Source: JBBQSN01 sp038213835
GTDB taxonomy: Bacteria > Actinomycetota > Actinomycetes > Actinomycetales > CAWJMD01
NCBI GenBank assembly: GCA_038213835.1
Contig: JBBQSN010000065.1
Span: forward strand, 1 to 18,344
Direction: 5' to 3'
Length of the DNA stretch: 18,344 bases
Each line of letters opens with the position of its first letter. Position 1 is the stretch's first letter. This document shows positions 1 through 7,312 of this stretch, piece after piece. The translations under genes and the position numbers were made by a program. The notes under the pieces are model-generated. The model worked only from the letters and a program-made list of their open reading frames with translations, did no database searches and was not told the DNA's origin.

Positions 1-1542
1 CGGGTGATCGGCCTGGCCGGCGTGATGGGTGGCGCCGACACCGAGGTCGGCGACGCCACCACCGACGTCCTGGTCGAGGCCGCGCACTTCGACGGCACCT
101 CGATCGCGCGCACCGCCCGGCGGCACAGGCTGCCCAGCGAGGCGAGCAAGCGGTTCGAGCGCGGCGTCGACCCGCGACTGCAGGCCGCCGCTGCCGAGGT
201 GGCCGTCCGGCTGCTGGTCGAGCACGGTGGGGGTGTCGTCGGTGCGGTGGGCGACCTCGACGACGTACCGCCCGCACCCGTCGTCGACCTGCCCGTCGAC
301 CTGCCGTCCCGCCTCGTCGGTGTCACCTACAGCCCTGAGACGGTCGTCGCGCGGCTGCGCGAGATCGGTTGCGAGGTGGATGGTTCCACCGACACCCTGC
401 GCGTGACGCCGCCGTCGTGGCGTCCGGACCTCGTCGTCGGTGCCGACCTCGTCGAGGAGGTCGCCCGGCTCGAGGGCTACGTCGCGATCCCGTCCGTGCT
501 GCCCGTCGCCCCGCCGGGGCGCGGGTTCACCCCCTCCCAGCGGGCGCGTCGCGCGGTCGGCCGCACGCTCGCCGAGACCGGGTGGAGCGAGGTGCTCACG
601 TACCCGTTCGTCCCGGCCTCCGTCCACGACGACCTGGGGTTGGACGCTGACGACCCGCGCCGATCGCTCGTGCGACTGGTCAACCCGCTCTCGGACGAGC
701 AGCCGTTCCTGCGCTCGAACCTGCTCTCCACGCTGTTGGGTGCGTTGCGCCGCAACGTCTCTCGCGGTACCACCGACGCCATGCTGTTCGAGGTCGGAAT
801 GGTCACGCGGCCCGAGCGCGCGCCGCAGGTCGGTGACGCGCCGGTCCTCGGCGTCACCAGCCGTCCGAGTGACGACGACCTCGCCCAGCTCGTGGCCGCC
901 GTCCCGGCGCAGCCGGTCCGCGTGGCCGGAGTCGGTGCGGGGCATCGTGACCCGTCCGGATGGTGGGGTCCGGGCCGGCCGATCGACCACGCCGACGCGA
1001 TCGAGGCCGCGGTGTCGGTCGCCCGGTCGCTCGGTGTCGACCTCGTCGCCGGCGCCGACCAGCACGCCCCCTGGCACCCGGGACGCTGCGCCCGGCTGGC
1101 GCTGGCCGACGGGTCGCTGGTGGGCCATGCCGGCGAGCTGCACCCCAAGGTCACCGAGCGGCTGGGGCTGCCGACGCGCACGGTGGCGTTCGAGATCGAC
1201 CTCGACGTCCTGGTCGCCGCGGCCGGCACCCCCGTGCAGGCCCGCCCGGTCAGCCCGCACCCGGTCGTCAAGGAGGACATCGCCCTGGTGGTGGCGGCCG
1301 ACGTCCCGGCCCGGGCGGTGGAGCAGGCGCTTCGCGAGGGCGCAGGAGAGCTGCTGGAGGACGTCCGGTTGTTCGACGTCTACACCGGCGAGCAGGTGGG
1401 GGAGGGACGCAAGAGCCTGGCCTTCGCGCTGCGGATGCGCGCCCCGGACCGCACCCTGACCGCCGAGGAGTCGGCCCAGGTCCGGCGTGCGGCGGTGGCG
1501 GCCGCGGTCGAGTGCTGCGCTGCCGTGCTGCGCGGGGAGTGA
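1..1542 (+). CDS. pheT: Phenylalanine-tRNA ligase beta subunit (5' end outside window)
   Basis: Cytoplasmic aminoacyl-tRNA synthetase subunit that pairs with PheS (alpha2-beta2) to charge tRNA-Phe; the beta chain carries the editing and tRNA-binding modules. The window opens in frame inside the gene (codon CGG at 1-3). 513 codons are visible against about 800 in the family, so roughly the first 300 residues are missing. What is visible, in order: the end of the B3/B4 editing domain (GLAGVMGG, then EASKRFERGVDP), the B5 domain (about residues 95-165, with TPPSWRPDL and VEEVARLEGY), the catalytic-like domain (NPLSDEQPFLRSNLLSTLL), and the C-terminal anticodon-binding fold (SPHPVVKEDIALVV to about residue 505). 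The next gene follows within 3 nt. PheT before argC is the order known from mycobacteria. The assignment is secure; pheS should lie just upstream. Confidence 0.97.
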   Translation, partial: RVIGLAGVMGGADTEVGDATTDVLVEAAHFDGTSIARTARRHRLPSEASKRFERGVDPRLQAAAAEVAVRLLVEHGGGVVGAVGDLDDVPPAPVVDLPVDLPSRLVGVTYSPETVVARLREIGCEVDGSTDTLRVTPPSWRPDLVVGADLVEEVARLEGYVAIPSVLPVAPPGRGFTPSQRARRAVGRTLAETGWSEVLTYPFVPASVHDDLGLDADDPRRSLVRLVNPLSDEQPFLRSNLLSTLLGALRRNVSRGTTDAMLFEVGMVTRPERAPQVGDAPVLGVTSRPSDDDLAQLVAAVPAQPVRVAGVGAGHRDPSGWWGPGRPIDHADAIEAAVSVARSLGVDLVAGADQHAPWHPGRCARLALADGSLVGHAGELHPKVTERLGLPTRTVAFEIDLDVLVAAAGTPVQARPVSPHPVVKEDIALVVAADVPARAVEQALREGAGELLEDVRLFDVYTGEQVGEGRKSLAFALRMRAPDRTLTAEESAQVRRAAVAAAVECCAAVLRGE

Positions 1543-1544
1543 GC

Positions 1545-2360
1545 GTGCCCGCCGCCTCTCGCACGGCGCTGGTGACCGGTGCCGCGCGCGGTATCGGGCT
1601 GGAGCTCGCCCGCGGCCTCGTCGACGCGGGCCTGTCCGTCGTCCTGCTCGTCCGTCGCGCCGAGGCGGGGGAGCGGGCCGCGGTGACGCTGCGACCCCGG
1701 CTGGCCGAGGGCGCGACCTGCGCCGTGGTGGTCGCCGACGTCACCGACCACGCCCAGGTCGCCGCGGCGGTGTCGAGGGCACGGGAGGCCGTCGGCCCGA
1801 TCGACCTGCTAATCAACAACGCCGGTGTCATCGAGCCGAGCGAGGTCCCCGCCTGGGAGGAGGACCCCGCCACCTGGCGCACGGTCCTCGAGGCCGACCT
1901 GCTGGGTCCGTTCCACTGCGTCCGGGCCGTGGTGCCGTCGATGCTCGAGGCCGGTGGCGGCCGGGTCGTCAACCTCTCCTCCGGGGCCGGCGCCGACGAC
2001 CGCGCGGTCTACTCCGCCTACTGCGCAGCCAAGGCCGGCCTGTTCCGCCTCACCGGCAACCTGCACCTGGCCGGCCATGACCGCGGCCTGCGAGCCTTCG
2101 ACGTCTCGCCCGGCACGGTGCGCACCGACATGACCGGTGCGATGGGTATCCACGAGCACCGCAGCGAGTGGACGCCGGTCCACGCCGTCCTCGACCTCGT
2201 CGTGGCCGTCGCCCGTGGGGAGCTGGACGCCTGGTCAGGACGGTACGTGCGCGCCGGGATCGACACGCCGGCGTCGCTGCGCGCCGCGGAGGGCGAGCTC
2301 GACGACCGGTCCCGGCGGCTGCGAGTGCTCCCGCACGGCCCGGACGACACGGCCGTCTGA
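1545..2360 (+). CDS. Short-chain dehydrogenase/reductase (classical SDR)
   Basis: A 271-residue NAD(P)-dependent oxidoreductase of unknown substrate, presumably cytosolic. Classical SDR motifs are present: the cofactor loop TGAARGIG (residues 11-18), NNAG (91-94), the catalytic serine in NLSSG (S145 or S146), YxxxK as Y159-K163, and PGTVRTDM (189-196). The start is a choice between GTG 1539, which overlaps the pheT stop as GTGA, and GTG 1545. I prefer 1545 because GGGGAG at 1534-1539 then lies 5 nt upstream, a proper Shine-Dalgarno distance; at 1539 it would abut the start. No promoter gap separates it from pheT, so it probably belongs to the pheST transcript. The arg promoter starts 10 nt after its stop. 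The family is certain, the substrate is not: neighbours give no hint, and an arginine-related role is unsupported. Confidence 0.9.
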   Translation: MPAASRTALVTGAARGIGLELARGLVDAGLSVVLLVRRAEAGERAAVTLRPRLAEGATCAVVVADVTDHAQVAAAVSRAREAVGPIDLLINNAGVIEPSEVPAWEEDPATWRTVLEADLLGPFHCVRAVVPSMLEAGGGRVVNLSSGAGADDRAVYSAYCAAKAGLFRLTGNLHLAGHDRGLRAFDVSPGTVRTDMTGAMGIHEHRSEWTPVHAVLDLVVAVARGELDAWSGRYVRAGIDTPASLRAAEGELDDRSRRLRVLPHGPDDTAV

Positions 2361-2369
2361 GCCCGAGGG

Positions 2370-2387
2370 TTCGCATGAGGATGCAGG
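2370..2387. promoter_or_regulatory. ARG box 1 (putative ArgR operator)
   Basis: Dyad CGCAT-GAGG-ATGCA with half-sites at 2372-2376 and 2381-2385, i.e. TGCAT-N4-ATGCA with one mismatch. This has the size and spacing of an 18-bp ArgR operator half-pair, with TGCAT replacing the E. coli TGAAT as in high-GC actinobacteria. It covers the -35 region. Its centre is 20 bp from box 2, the spacing expected when one ArgR hexamer binds two boxes on the same DNA face. Confidence 0.6.
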
Positions 2388-2399
2388 AGTCTGTATGGT
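2370..2399 (+). promoter_or_regulatory. Promoter of the arginine operon
   Basis: A -35-like TTCGCA (2370-2375) and a -10 TATGGT (2394-2399, fitting TAnnnT) are separated by 18 bp. Transcription would start at about 2406-2407, the A of an ATG that opens argC. This suggests a leaderless mRNA, which is common in actinobacteria. Both promoter elements are covered by dyads that look like ArgR operators. Each hexamer matches the sigma-70-type consensus at 4 of 6 positions, so the call rests mostly on the geometry. Confidence 0.5.
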
Positions 2400-2407
2400 C
2401 ATGCATA
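2390..2407. promoter_or_regulatory. ARG box 2 (putative ArgR operator)
   Basis: Dyad TGTAT-GGTC-ATGCA with half-sites at 2392-2396 and 2401-2405 (one mismatch to TGCAT-N4-ATGCA). It overlays the -10 element and runs to the probable argC start, so a bound repressor would block RNA polymerase directly. Together with box 1 and with argR further down the same operon it forms a plausible autoregulated feedback switch. Confidence 0.6.
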
Positions 2408-3459
2408 TGGTCACGGTGGCGGTCGCGGGAGCGAGCGGGTACGCGGGCGGCGAGGTGCTCCGCCTGCTGCTCGGGCACCCGGAGGTCACGATCGGAGCGC
2501 TCACGGCGCACGGGTCGGCCGGCTCCCCGGTCGGCGAGCACCAGCAGCACCTCGTCCCGCTGGCAGGTCGTGAGCTGCTGCCCACCACCGCCGAGAACCT
2601 CGCCGGCCACGACGTCGTCGTGCTCGCGCTGCCGCACGGCGCCAGCGGTCCGCTCGCCGCGGAGCTGGACGCCGCCACCCTCGTCGTCGACGTCTCGGCC
2701 GACCACCGGCTCGTGGACCCGGCGGCCTGGGACACCTTCTACCCGGGCCCCCATCCCGGCACGTGGCCCTACGGGCTCCCCGAGCTCCCGCTGGCCGAAG
2801 GCGGACGGCTGCGAGACGGACTGGTCGGGACCCGGCGCGTTGCCGTCCCCGGGTGCTACCCCACGGCGGTGAGCCTCGCGCTCGCGCCCGGGCTCGTCGC
2901 CGGCGTCGTCGAGCCGCTCGACCTCGTGGTCGTGGCGGCCTCGGGCACCTCCGGCGCCGGGAGGGCTGCGAAGGCGAACCTGCTCGGCTCGGAGGTGATC
3001 GGATCGATGTCGCCGTACGGTGTCGGAGGCGGTCACCGCCACACGCCCGAGATCGAGCAGAACCTCCGTGCCGCGGGCGGTCTCGCGCCCGATGCTGTGA
3101 CCATCTCGTTCACTCCCACGCTCGCGCCCATGTCGCGCGGCATCCTCGCGACCTGCACGGCCCGGCTGACCCCCGGCACGTCGGCCGGTGCCGTCCGCGA
3201 GGTCTGGGCCACGACCTACGCCGCCGAGCCGTTCGTCCACCTCCTGCCCGAGGGGGTCTGGCCGCGTACGGCCGACACCTTGGGTTCCAACGCCGTCCAC
3301 CTTCAGGTGGCCGTCGACGAGCGGGCCGGCCGCGTGGTCGTGGTGGCTGCGATCGACAACCTCACCAAGGGGACGGCCGGCGCCGCGGTGCAGTGCACGA
3401 ACATCGCCCTGGGGCTGCCCGAGACCACCGGCCTGACGTCCGTGGGGGTCGCTCCGTGA
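2407..3459 (+). CDS. argC: N-acetyl-gamma-glutamyl-phosphate reductase
   Basis: Third step of arginine synthesis: NADPH reduction of N-acetylglutamyl phosphate to the semialdehyde, in the cytosol. From ATG 2407 the protein has 350 residues, normal for the family. The N-terminal Rossmann fold carries GASGYAGGE (8-16). The catalytic cysteine is C150 in AVPGCYPTA, and the catalytic histidine is in GGHRHTPEIEQ (H210 or H212). The C-terminus has DNLTKGTAGAAVQ, typical of ArgC. Three in-frame ATGs stand at 2395, 2401 and 2407. An AGGAG at 2385-2389 would serve 2395, but the promoter places the mRNA 5' end at 2406-2407, so I choose the leaderless start at 2407. First gene of the arg operon, it overlaps the next gene by GTGA. 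Function is certain; the start could be up to 4 codons earlier. Confidence 0.97.
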   Translation: MVTVAVAGASGYAGGEVLRLLLGHPEVTIGALTAHGSAGSPVGEHQQHLVPLAGRELLPTTAENLAGHDVVVLALPHGASGPLAAELDAATLVVDVSADHRLVDPAAWDTFYPGPHPGTWPYGLPELPLAEGGRLRDGLVGTRRVAVPGCYPTAVSLALAPGLVAGVVEPLDLVVVAASGTSGAGRAAKANLLGSEVIGSMSPYGVGGGHRHTPEIEQNLRAAGGLAPDAVTISFTPTLAPMSRGILATCTARLTPGTSAGAVREVWATTYAAEPFVHLLPEGVWPRTADTLGSNAVHLQVAVDERAGRVVVVAAIDNLTKGTAGAAVQCTNIALGLPETTGLTSVGVAP

Positions 3460-3875
3460 CCGGACCGGCCGCACCCGTCCCGCCGCGCACCTGGACGCTG
3501 GCCGAGCACGCCGAGCCGGTCTCGGTCGTGCGGCTCCCCGTCGGGTCGATGCTGCCGGACTGGGCCGACGGCGAGCCGCTCATCAGCGTCACCTGGACCC
3601 GCGACGAGACCAGCGTGGTCTGCCCGTCCCGCAGCATCCCCGACGCCCTCCCCGGCTCGGTGATCGGGCCGTACGTCGCCTTCCAGGTCGCCGGCCCGCT
3701 CGACCACGGGCTCACCGGCGTCCTCGCCTCGTTGCTGGTGCCGCTGGCGGAGGCGGAGATCCCGATCCTCACCGTCGCCACGTACGACACCGACTGGATC
3801 CTCGTGCCCGCGCAGCACTCCGCCGCCGCCGCTGCCTGCTGGGTAGGCAGCGGGCACCGGGTGGTACCGGCATGA
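3456..3875 (+). CDS. ACT domain protein of the CASTOR-like (ACT_7) family
   Basis: 139 residues, not an enzyme of the known pathway. ACT domains bind amino acids and usually act as allosteric sensors. The protein appears to hold two ACT-like halves. Residues about 20-75 end in TWTRDETSVVCPSRSIP, a form of the (E/D)(L/T)S(V/I)VC signature of this family. Residues about 80-137 contain GPLDHGLTGVLASLLVPLAE and ATYDTDWILV, both typical of the C-terminal half. Animal CASTOR proteins with this fold sense arginine. GTG 3456 overlaps the argC stop as GTGA, and the stop overlaps argJ as ATGA, so it is translated in lockstep with both. The position inside an arginine operon suggests it senses arginine or an intermediate and acts on a pathway enzyme or a regulator. 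That is inference; the ligand and partner are unknown. Confidence 0.85.
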   Translation: MTGPAAPVPPRTWTLAEHAEPVSVVRLPVGSMLPDWADGEPLISVTWTRDETSVVCPSRSIPDALPGSVIGPYVAFQVAGPLDHGLTGVLASLLVPLAEAEIPILTVATYDTDWILVPAQHSAAAAACWVGSGHRVVPA

Positions 3876-5023
3876 GCGTGACTGCGGCAGGGGGTTTCGT
3901 CGCGTCCGGGACGACCGCGGGGCTCAAGCCGAGCGGGAGGCCGGACGTCGCGCTGGTGCTCAACGCCGGTCCGCGCGATGCGGTCGCCGCCGTCTACACG
4001 TCCAACCGGTGCAAGGCCAACCCGGTGCTGTGGAGCGAGCAGGTCACGACCGACGGCCGGGCGCGCGCCGTCGTGCTGAACTCCGGTGGCGCGAACTGCT
4101 ACACGGGCCCGGAGGGCTTCGCCACGACCCACGCCACCGCCGAGCTCGTCGCCGACCTGGCCGGTTGCGGCGCCTCCGAGGTCGTCGTCTGCTCCACCGG
4201 CCTCATCGGGGTGCCGTTCTCGCGCGAGCGCCTGCTCGCCGGGGTCCGGGCCGCCCACGCGGGTCTGGCCATCGACGGCGGAACGGCTGCGGCAGAGGCG
4301 ATCATGACCACCGACACGGTCTCCAAGCAGGCTGTGGCCAGGGGCGAGGGGTTCACGGTCGGCGGGATGGCCAAGGGGGCCGGCATGCTGGCCCCCGCCC
4401 TGGCGACGATGCTCGTGGTGGTCACCACCGACGCCGACGTCGACGCCGCCACCTGCGAGGCCGCGCTCCGGGCTGCGACCCGGGTCACCTTCGACCGGCT
4501 CGACTCCGACGGCTGCCAGTCGACGAACGACACCGTCGTGCTGATGGCCAGTGGCGCCTCAGGTGCTTCGCCCACGTTCGACGAGATCACCGTCGCGGTC
4601 ACCGCCGTCTGCCGCGACCTCGCCCTCCAGCTGGTGCGCGACGCCGAGGGGGCCGAGCACGACATCGCGATCGAGGTCGTCGGGGCGGCCACCGAGGACG
4701 ACGCGGTCGAGGTAGGTCGCTGCGTCGCGCGCAGCAACCTGTTCAAGTGCGCGGTGTTCGGCCGCGACCCGAACTGGGGCCGCGTGCTGGCCGCGGTGGG
4801 CACCACCGGCGCGGCGTTCGACCCGCTCGACCTGGACGTCTCGCTCAACGGCGTCATGGTCTGCCGCGGCTCGGTGCCGCACCAGGACACCGCGGGCGTC
4901 GACCTCACGGGCCGCGACGTCCACGTCCTGGTCGACCTCAAGAGCGGTGCGGAGACGGCCACGCTGTGGACCAACGACCTCACCCACGCCTACGTCCACG
5001 AGAACAGCGCCTACTCGACATGA
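3872..5023 (+). CDS. argJ: Bifunctional ornithine acetyltransferase / N-acetylglutamate synthase
   Basis: 383 residues, cytosolic. It moves the acetyl group from N-acetylornithine to glutamate, releasing ornithine and regenerating N-acetylglutamate; bifunctional members can also use acetyl-CoA. The precursor cleaves itself in front of the catalytic threonine in KGAGMLAPALATML, here T179, to give alpha and beta chains. The oxyanion-hole pair is T109-G110 in STGLIG. Other family blocks are SNRCKANPV, LNSGGANCYTG, and DPNWGRVLAAVG near the C-terminus. ATG 3872 overlaps the ACT gene stop as ATGA, and the stop overlaps argB in the same way. Whether it is bifunctional cannot be told from sequence alone, but no argA lies in this cluster, which favours it. 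Confidence 0.97.
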   Translation: MSVTAAGGFVASGTTAGLKPSGRPDVALVLNAGPRDAVAAVYTSNRCKANPVLWSEQVTTDGRARAVVLNSGGANCYTGPEGFATTHATAELVADLAGCGASEVVVCSTGLIGVPFSRERLLAGVRAAHAGLAIDGGTAAAEAIMTTDTVSKQAVARGEGFTVGGMAKGAGMLAPALATMLVVVTTDADVDAATCEAALRAATRVTFDRLDSDGCQSTNDTVVLMASGASGASPTFDEITVAVTAVCRDLALQLVRDAEGAEHDIAIEVVGAATEDDAVEVGRCVARSNLFKCAVFGRDPNWGRVLAAVGTTGAAFDPLDLDVSLNGVMVCRGSVPHQDTAGVDLTGRDVHVLVDLKSGAETATLWTNDLTHAYVHENSAYST

Positions 5024-5991
5024 GCGAGCCGATGACCGACGACACGACCAGCGACACGACCGCCGTCCCGACGGAGCGGGCGACCCCGCGGTGGGGGAGC
5101 ACCCGTCCGATGCGGGCCGACGACCCCGGGCACGACGCCCATGTCGCCGCCGTCTTCACCGACGCGCTGCCGTGGCTCAAGGAGTTCCACGGCAAGGTCG
5201 TCGTGATCAAGTACGGCGGTAACGCGATGGTCGACGAGACGCTGAAGCAGGCCTTCGCCGACGACATGGTCTTCCTGCGGCACTGCGGCATCCGCCCGGT
5301 CGTGGTCCACGGCGGTGGTCCCCAGGTGTCGTCCATGCTGCGCCGGCTCGGCATCGAGTCCGAGTTCCGTGGCGGCCTGAGGGTCACCACGCAGGAGTCG
5401 GTCGAGGTCGTCCGGATGGTGCTGGTCGGCCAGGTGGGGCGCGAGCTCGTCGGCCTCATCAACGCCCACGGACCGCACGCGGTCGGACTCTCCGGCGAGG
5501 ACGCCGGGCTGTTCCGGGCCGAGCGGACGCGGCCGGTGGTGGACGGCGAGCCGGTCGACGTCGGCCTGGTCGGCGACGTCGTCGAGGTCGATCCGACCGC
5601 GATCCTCGACCTGGTCGAGGCCGGTCGGATCCCCGTGGTCTCCACCGTCGCGCCGGACGCCACCGGCCAGGTGCTGAACGTCAACGCCGACACCGCCGCC
5701 GCCGCCCTGGCCGTCGCGATGGACGCCGTCAAGCTCGTCGTCCTCACCGACGTCGAGGGGCTCTACTCGGACTGGCCGGACCGGGCGTCTCTGGTGCAGA
5801 AGATCGGCGCCGCCGAGCTCGAGCACGTGCTGTCGCAGCTCGACGCGGGCATGGCACCCAAGATGGCTGCCTGCCTGCGGGCGGTGCGGGGCGGGGTGAA
5901 CCGGGCGACGGTGGTCGACGGCCGCACCCCGCACTCGCTGCTGCTGGAGATGCTCACCAGCGACGGCAGCGGGACGATGGTGGTCCCGTGA
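5020..5991 (+). CDS. argB: Acetylglutamate kinase
   Basis: 323 residues. Phosphorylates N-acetylglutamate with ATP, usually the arginine-inhibited step. Amino-acid-kinase motifs: KYGGNAM (K64-M70), VVHGGGPQ (95-102), LNVNADTAA and VLTDVEGLY. The segment of about residues 42-60 (VAAVFTDALPWLKEFHGK) resembles the N-terminal helix of arginine-sensitive hexameric kinases, so feedback inhibition is likely. In front of it is an unusual extension of about 40 residues, Thr/Asp/Pro-rich and probably disordered. ATG 5020 overlaps the argJ stop as ATGA; a second ATG at 5032 could be used and would shorten the tail by 4 residues. The stop overlaps the GTG of a 21-codon mini-ORF. Function is secure. Confidence 0.96.
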   Translation: MSEPMTDDTTSDTTAVPTERATPRWGSTRPMRADDPGHDAHVAAVFTDALPWLKEFHGKVVVIKYGGNAMVDETLKQAFADDMVFLRHCGIRPVVVHGGGPQVSSMLRRLGIESEFRGGLRVTTQESVEVVRMVLVGQVGRELVGLINAHGPHAVGLSGEDAGLFRAERTRPVVDGEPVDVGLVGDVVEVDPTAILDLVEAGRIPVVSTVAPDATGQVLNVNADTAAAALAVAMDAVKLVVLTDVEGLYSDWPDRASLVQKIGAAELEHVLSQLDAGMAPKMAACLRAVRGGVNRATVVDGRTPHSLLLEMLTSDGSGTMVVP

Positions 5992-6053
5992 GAGAGCGGA
6001 GCGAGCGAACCAGCAGACACAGTCCGCTGGGCGCGGCGAGGGACGAGCCGTGA
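5988..6053 (+). CDS. 21-codon mini-ORF bridging argB and argD (copy A)
   Basis: GTG 5988 overlaps the argB stop (GTGA), and the TGA at 6051-6053 overlaps the argD GTG (GTGA). The peptide contains ERSERTSRH (residues 3-11) and ARDE (17-20), shared with a second mini-ORF between argD and argF; 15 of 21 residues agree. Three of the nine differing internal codons are synonymous (3, 4 and 10). It has five arginines, encoded AGA, CGG, CGA, AGA and AGG, mostly rare codons for such a genome. Its own ribosome site is weak, so ribosomes would have to arrive from argB by coupling. Likely role: carrying ribosomes from argB into argD. I do not recognise the peptide, and a function in trans is unproven. 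Confidence 0.45.
   Translation: MRERSERTSRHSPLGAARDEP
5988..6053 (+). repeat. Intergenic repeat, copy A (stop-to-start linker)
   Basis: 66 bp, aligned without gaps to copy B at 7309-7374 with 53 identical bases. The best conserved core is AGCGAGCGAACCAGCAG (6000-6016) and GGCGAGGGACGAG (6035-6047). The latter includes GAGGGA (6038-6043), the Shine-Dalgarno site of argD 6 nt before its GTG. The element therefore fills the whole junction and supplies the ribosome site. I have the impression that similar AGCGAGCGAACC sequences are dispersed in some actinobacterial genomes, but that is from memory and unchecked. Confidence 0.75.
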
Positions 6054-7312
6054 CCGACGTGACGACGCCCCCCGTCCGGAACGGCTCCGGAGCCGAGCTG
6101 CGCGCGCGGTACGCCGGGGCGCTGATGAACACCTTCGGCACGCCGCAACGGGTGCTCGTGCGCGGCGACGGTTGCGAGGTCTGGGACGCCGACGGCCACA
6201 GGTACCTCGACCTGCTGGCCGGCATCGCGGTGAACGCCCTGGGTCACGCCCACCCTGCTCTCGTCGGGGCCGTCACCGCCCAGATGTCGACCCTCGGCCA
6301 CGTCTCGAACCTCTTCGCCACCGGCCCGCAGGTGGCGCTGGCCGAGCGGCTCCTGTCGCTGCTCGACGCGCCCCAGGGCTCGCGGGTGTTCCTGTGCAAC
6401 AGCGGGACCGAGGCCGTCGAGGCGGCCTTCAAGATGGCGCGCCGGACCGGTCGCCCCGGTGTCGTCGCGGCCGAGGGGGCCTTCCACGGTCGCACCATGG
6501 GTGCCCTCGCGCTCACCCACAAGGTCGCCTACCGCGAGCCGTTCGAGCCGCTGCCCGGCGGCGTGGTGCACGTCCGGTTCGGCGACACCGACGCCCTGGC
6601 CGCCGCGGTCGACGAGACCGTGTCAGCGGTGGTGCTCGAGCCCGTCCAGGGTGAGGGCGGTGTCGTCACGCCGCCCCCGGGCTACCTGGCAGTGGCGCGC
6701 GAGATCACTTCCGCCGCAGGCGCTCTGCTGGTCCTCGACGAGGTGCAGACCGGCGTCGGACGCACCGGCGCCTGGTTCGCCCACCAGCACCCTCACGTCG
6801 GCGGGACGCCGCAGGGCGGCACCGTCGTGCCCGACGTCGTCACCCTCGCCAAGGGCCTCGGCGGGGGCTTCCCCGTGGGTGCCGTCGTCGGCCTGGGCGA
6901 GCGAGGTGGCTCCCTGCTCGGCCCCGGCGACCACGGCAGCACCTTCGGCGGGAACCCGGTTGCGTGCGCCGCCGCCCTGGCCACGTTGCACGTGATCGAG
7001 CGCGACGGACTGGTCGAGCACGCCCGCGCGCTGGGTGCCGTGTGGCGCGAGGACCTCGCCGCGGCCCACCCGCTCGTCGAGGGAGTGCAGGGAGAGGGCC
7101 TGCTGCTCGGCGTCCGGCTCACCCGTCCGCTGGCCGCTGCGGTTGCCGCCGCCGCACTCGACGCCGGGTTCGTGGTGAACCCCGTGGCACCTGGGACGAT
7201 CCGGCTGGCACCGCCGCTGGTGCTGACGAACGAGCAGGCCGACTCCTTCACCGCAGCCCTGCCGGGGCTGTGCGAGACGGCCCTGCGGACGAGTGACGGA
7301 GGCGACCGATGA
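6050..7312 (+). CDS. argD: Acetylornithine aminotransferase
   Basis: 420 residues, PLP-dependent class III aminotransferase. It converts N-acetylglutamate semialdehyde to N-acetylornithine with glutamate as amino donor; many members also serve lysine synthesis as DapC. Visible blocks: the phosphate-binding NSGTEAVEAA (about 117-126), GAFHGRTMGAL (143-153), LDEVQTGVGRTG with D230 contacting the pyridine nitrogen, and the Schiff-base lysine K268 in TLAKGLGGGFP. The GTG start at 6050 has GAGGGA 6 nt upstream, inside the 66-bp repeat, and overlaps the mini-ORF stop. The stop overlaps the ATG of the second mini-ORF. Length is slightly above the family norm because of a Gly-rich loop around residues 247-260. 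Function is confident; substrate breadth is not. Confidence 0.96.
   Translation: MTDVTTPPVRNGSGAELRARYAGALMNTFGTPQRVLVRGDGCEVWDADGHRYLDLLAGIAVNALGHAHPALVGAVTAQMSTLGHVSNLFATGPQVALAERLLSLLDAPQGSRVFLCNSGTEAVEAAFKMARRTGRPGVVAAEGAFHGRTMGALALTHKVAYREPFEPLPGGVVHVRFGDTDALAAAVDETVSAVVLEPVQGEGGVVTPPPGYLAVAREITSAAGALLVLDEVQTGVGRTGAWFAHQHPHVGGTPQGGTVVPDVVTLAKGLGGGFPVGAVVGLGERGGSLLGPGDHGSTFGGNPVACAAALATLHVIERDGLVEHARALGAVWREDLAAAHPLVEGVQGEGLLLGVRLTRPLAAAVAAAALDAGFVVNPVAPGTIRLAPPLVLTNEQADSFTAALPGLCETALRTSDGGDR

Noticed and set aside
2050..3474. 474-codon minus-strand open frame over the SDR and argC
   Set aside because: Shadow of two clear plus-strand genes; composition is biased and no family is recognisable.
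5011..6225. 404-codon minus-strand frame across argB and the first repeat; like the frame 7248-8186 it contains CLLVRSLRSL
   Set aside because: The shared peptide is just the 66-bp repeat read backwards; the rest is antisense of argB and argF.
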